This document shows positions 62,701 to 64,000 of a stretch of 64,000 nt of DNA, in pieces; the stretch's first letter is position 1; the number at the start of each line of letters is the position of its first letter. The notes under the pieces were generated by a model that was not told the origin of the DNA, searched no databases, and saw only the letters and a program-made list of their open reading frames with translations. The position numbers and the translations under genes were made by a program. The stretch is from Leucocoprinus leucothites (taxonomy: Eukaryota > Basidiomycota > Agaricomycetes > Agaricales > Agaricaceae). The stretch covers positions 1,240,001 through 1,304,000 of the forward strand of contig JAACJO010000011.1 of assembly GCA_013368445.1 (NCBI GenBank). The letters run 5' to 3'.

Positions 62701-64000
62701 GGAAGTTTCGAGACCTTCTTTTTCGTCTCCGCATGGCGGCCCTGAGGACTCTTTAGTATTTCCGTGTTTTGCGTTTTAATGAACCAGTATCGTCGAATTT
62801 TATTCTGTGTGTGCGTTTTGGAGCCGCTGGCCGGGTTTGATCGGAGAATTCATTTGTTCCGCTGTTAGAGTGTGAGGCCTTGAGGCGTAACGCCAATCAC
62901 AATGATACTCAGCCTGAGAGCGGATCCACCTTCGAGTGGTTATCATCGTTCCGTGTTTAAGTTTGAGAGAGGTGCGAATTTGCCAAAGAGAGGGGTTACG
63001 CGCCATGCATCTGGTTTTATTCTCGGTGTCTCATTGACAAGCAGGCCTAAGATCGAAGTTTAGCGTAATATATTATCTATACGCTCTCGAACCTCCGGGA
63101 GTAGTTAACAACGCCGGTTCAGTCGAGTCGTGCGGTTAAAGACTATGCCAAGAGGCGTCATAGTCAACACAGCAATCGATGTAATCAAGCTTGCCAGGTT
63201 CGCCGAGCTTTGAGCTTTCCCTATTTAGGGACTGTGAGTTGTAAGTCCGACTTCAATTAGAGTTAAGCTTCTCGCTCGGAGGTGTAAGGGTGTATAATAA
63301 GTAGCGAGCCTGGTTTGATTAATACATATTCAAATTCTGATAGCATGAGCGTTCTACTCACATTGCTTTGTTGTTCAACGGCGTATACCGTGCTTGATTA
63401 CGAACATGAGATGATGGGATGGAAAGAGCTTTATTTCTCCAGAGGACCAGTACGACATGGTAATAGAGTTCATATTAATACAAACTGGGCAGCAGCGCAC
63501 ACACGAGACTGACAGGCCCACCCAGGGTAGTTGGGCGAGTCACTCGCCATTGCTTGATCAACAGAAGAGCCCTACAAGAGCGTGTCGGACGTTTTTCGTT
63601 CCCTAAACCAGGAGGTAAGAGTCGCAGAAGCTATAGTTACAGACAACGGCATCTATCTTGTGCTTCGGCATCAGGTACTCAAGTACTGAGCATATGGAGC
63701 ATTATAGCGAATTCGGCATTCCAAGTGAGCCGTCGGCAAAGGGAGGGAGCATATCTCAGAGAAGTCGCAATGCAGAAGGTTTGGTATTATGTACTGCGAT
63801 CAACTTCTAGCCTGGAAGGATCCTTTGGGCTGGTCAAGGCGGAGAAGAAGGAGCAGGCCCGTCGTGATTCGGAGTTTTCTGTGATTTCTCCGATGAGCTT
63901 GATTTGACGCATCAGCAGTTGTTCTTCCCTCGCCTTCTATAGCAGACTCTGAGCGTTGACTGTGGCACTTTCTGTTCCGGGGGAGGCAACTGGTGGCTGA
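59701..64000. other. 4.3-kb tract without a clear gene
   Basis: The first 800 nt are T/C-rich and probably the 3' UTR and downstream flank of the F-box gene; they include cataca-type simple repeats near 60310-60420 that create a spurious 201-codon frame. Beyond 60500 I see only short frames without domains. Two copies of an imperfect repeat occur at 60867 and 61156, and a short inverted repeat at 63141-63165. Confidence 0.45.
60867..61175. repeat. imperfect direct repeat pair
   Basis: The word ttgattgtcacaataatact at 60867-60886 recurs with one change at 61156-61175. Similarity extends loosely to both sides: agtctat upstream, and a loosely similar AT-rich stretch (aaatattat followed by ATGAT-type sequence) downstream. 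The copies are 289 nt apart. They could be remnants of a small non-autonomous element, but no clear terminal inverted repeats or target duplications are visible. Confidence 0.5.

Noticed and set aside
63141..63165. Inverted repeat gactatg...catagtc
   Set aside because: A 7-bp stem without a poly-T run, gene context or second copy; expected by chance at this scale.

Overview
The window reads as a filamentous basidiomycete, most likely agaricomycete, nuclear chromosome. Genes lie on both strands and are broken by many short introns of about 50-60 nt with GT...AG ends. No operons, bacterial signals or CRISPR arrays are seen. Base composition is moderate, and compact gene clusters alternate with long tracts in which I find no gene. 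The taxonomic placement is inferred from intron style and protein resemblance, not from a marker gene.

Layout, left to right. 1-4.7 kb: nothing recognisable. 4.7-6.3 kb (-): enoyl-CoA hydratase ending in a peroxisomal -AKL signal. 7.1-7.35 kb (-): a small Cys-rich protein. 7.8-10.5 kb (-): a TPX2-family spindle protein. 12.7-14.0 kb (-): NIF3 family. 15.9-17.9 kb (-): the 49-kDa complex I subunit, with several micro-exons. It is head-to-head with 18.1-19.5 kb (+), an Atg27/mannose-6-phosphate-receptor-like membrane protein. 19.5-25.6 kb: no clear gene. 25.6-30.0 kb (-): a very large low-complexity protein with a Cys-rich domain. 33.2-35.4 kb (-): annexin. 35.9-37.0 kb (-): an OB-fold protein that may be related to shieldin SHLD2. 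37.7-39.2 kb (+): GH43 glycosidase with a reading-frame conflict. 39.6-41.2 kb (+): F-box protein. 41.5-45.4 kb (+): coatomer beta subunit. 46.0-48.7 kb (-): PUF RNA-binding protein. 48.8-49.4 kb (+): an unresolved, possibly decayed gene. 49.8-51.3 kb (-): a weak membrane-protein candidate. 57.2-59.7 kb (+): a second F-box protein. 59.7-64 kb: no convincing gene, one imperfect repeat pair.

The genes are mostly housekeeping (respiration, beta-oxidation, COPI transport, RNA control, spindle, autophagy/sorting) plus one secreted carbohydrate-active enzyme. They do not form an obvious pathway cluster, and I see no convincing novel defence or mobile system. The most unusual signal is in gene structure. 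Very small internal exons (2, 10, 10, 10, 14, 19, 22 and 24 nt) recur in five unrelated genes. The extreme case is a 2-nt exon that appears to be required to keep the NDUFS2 frame.
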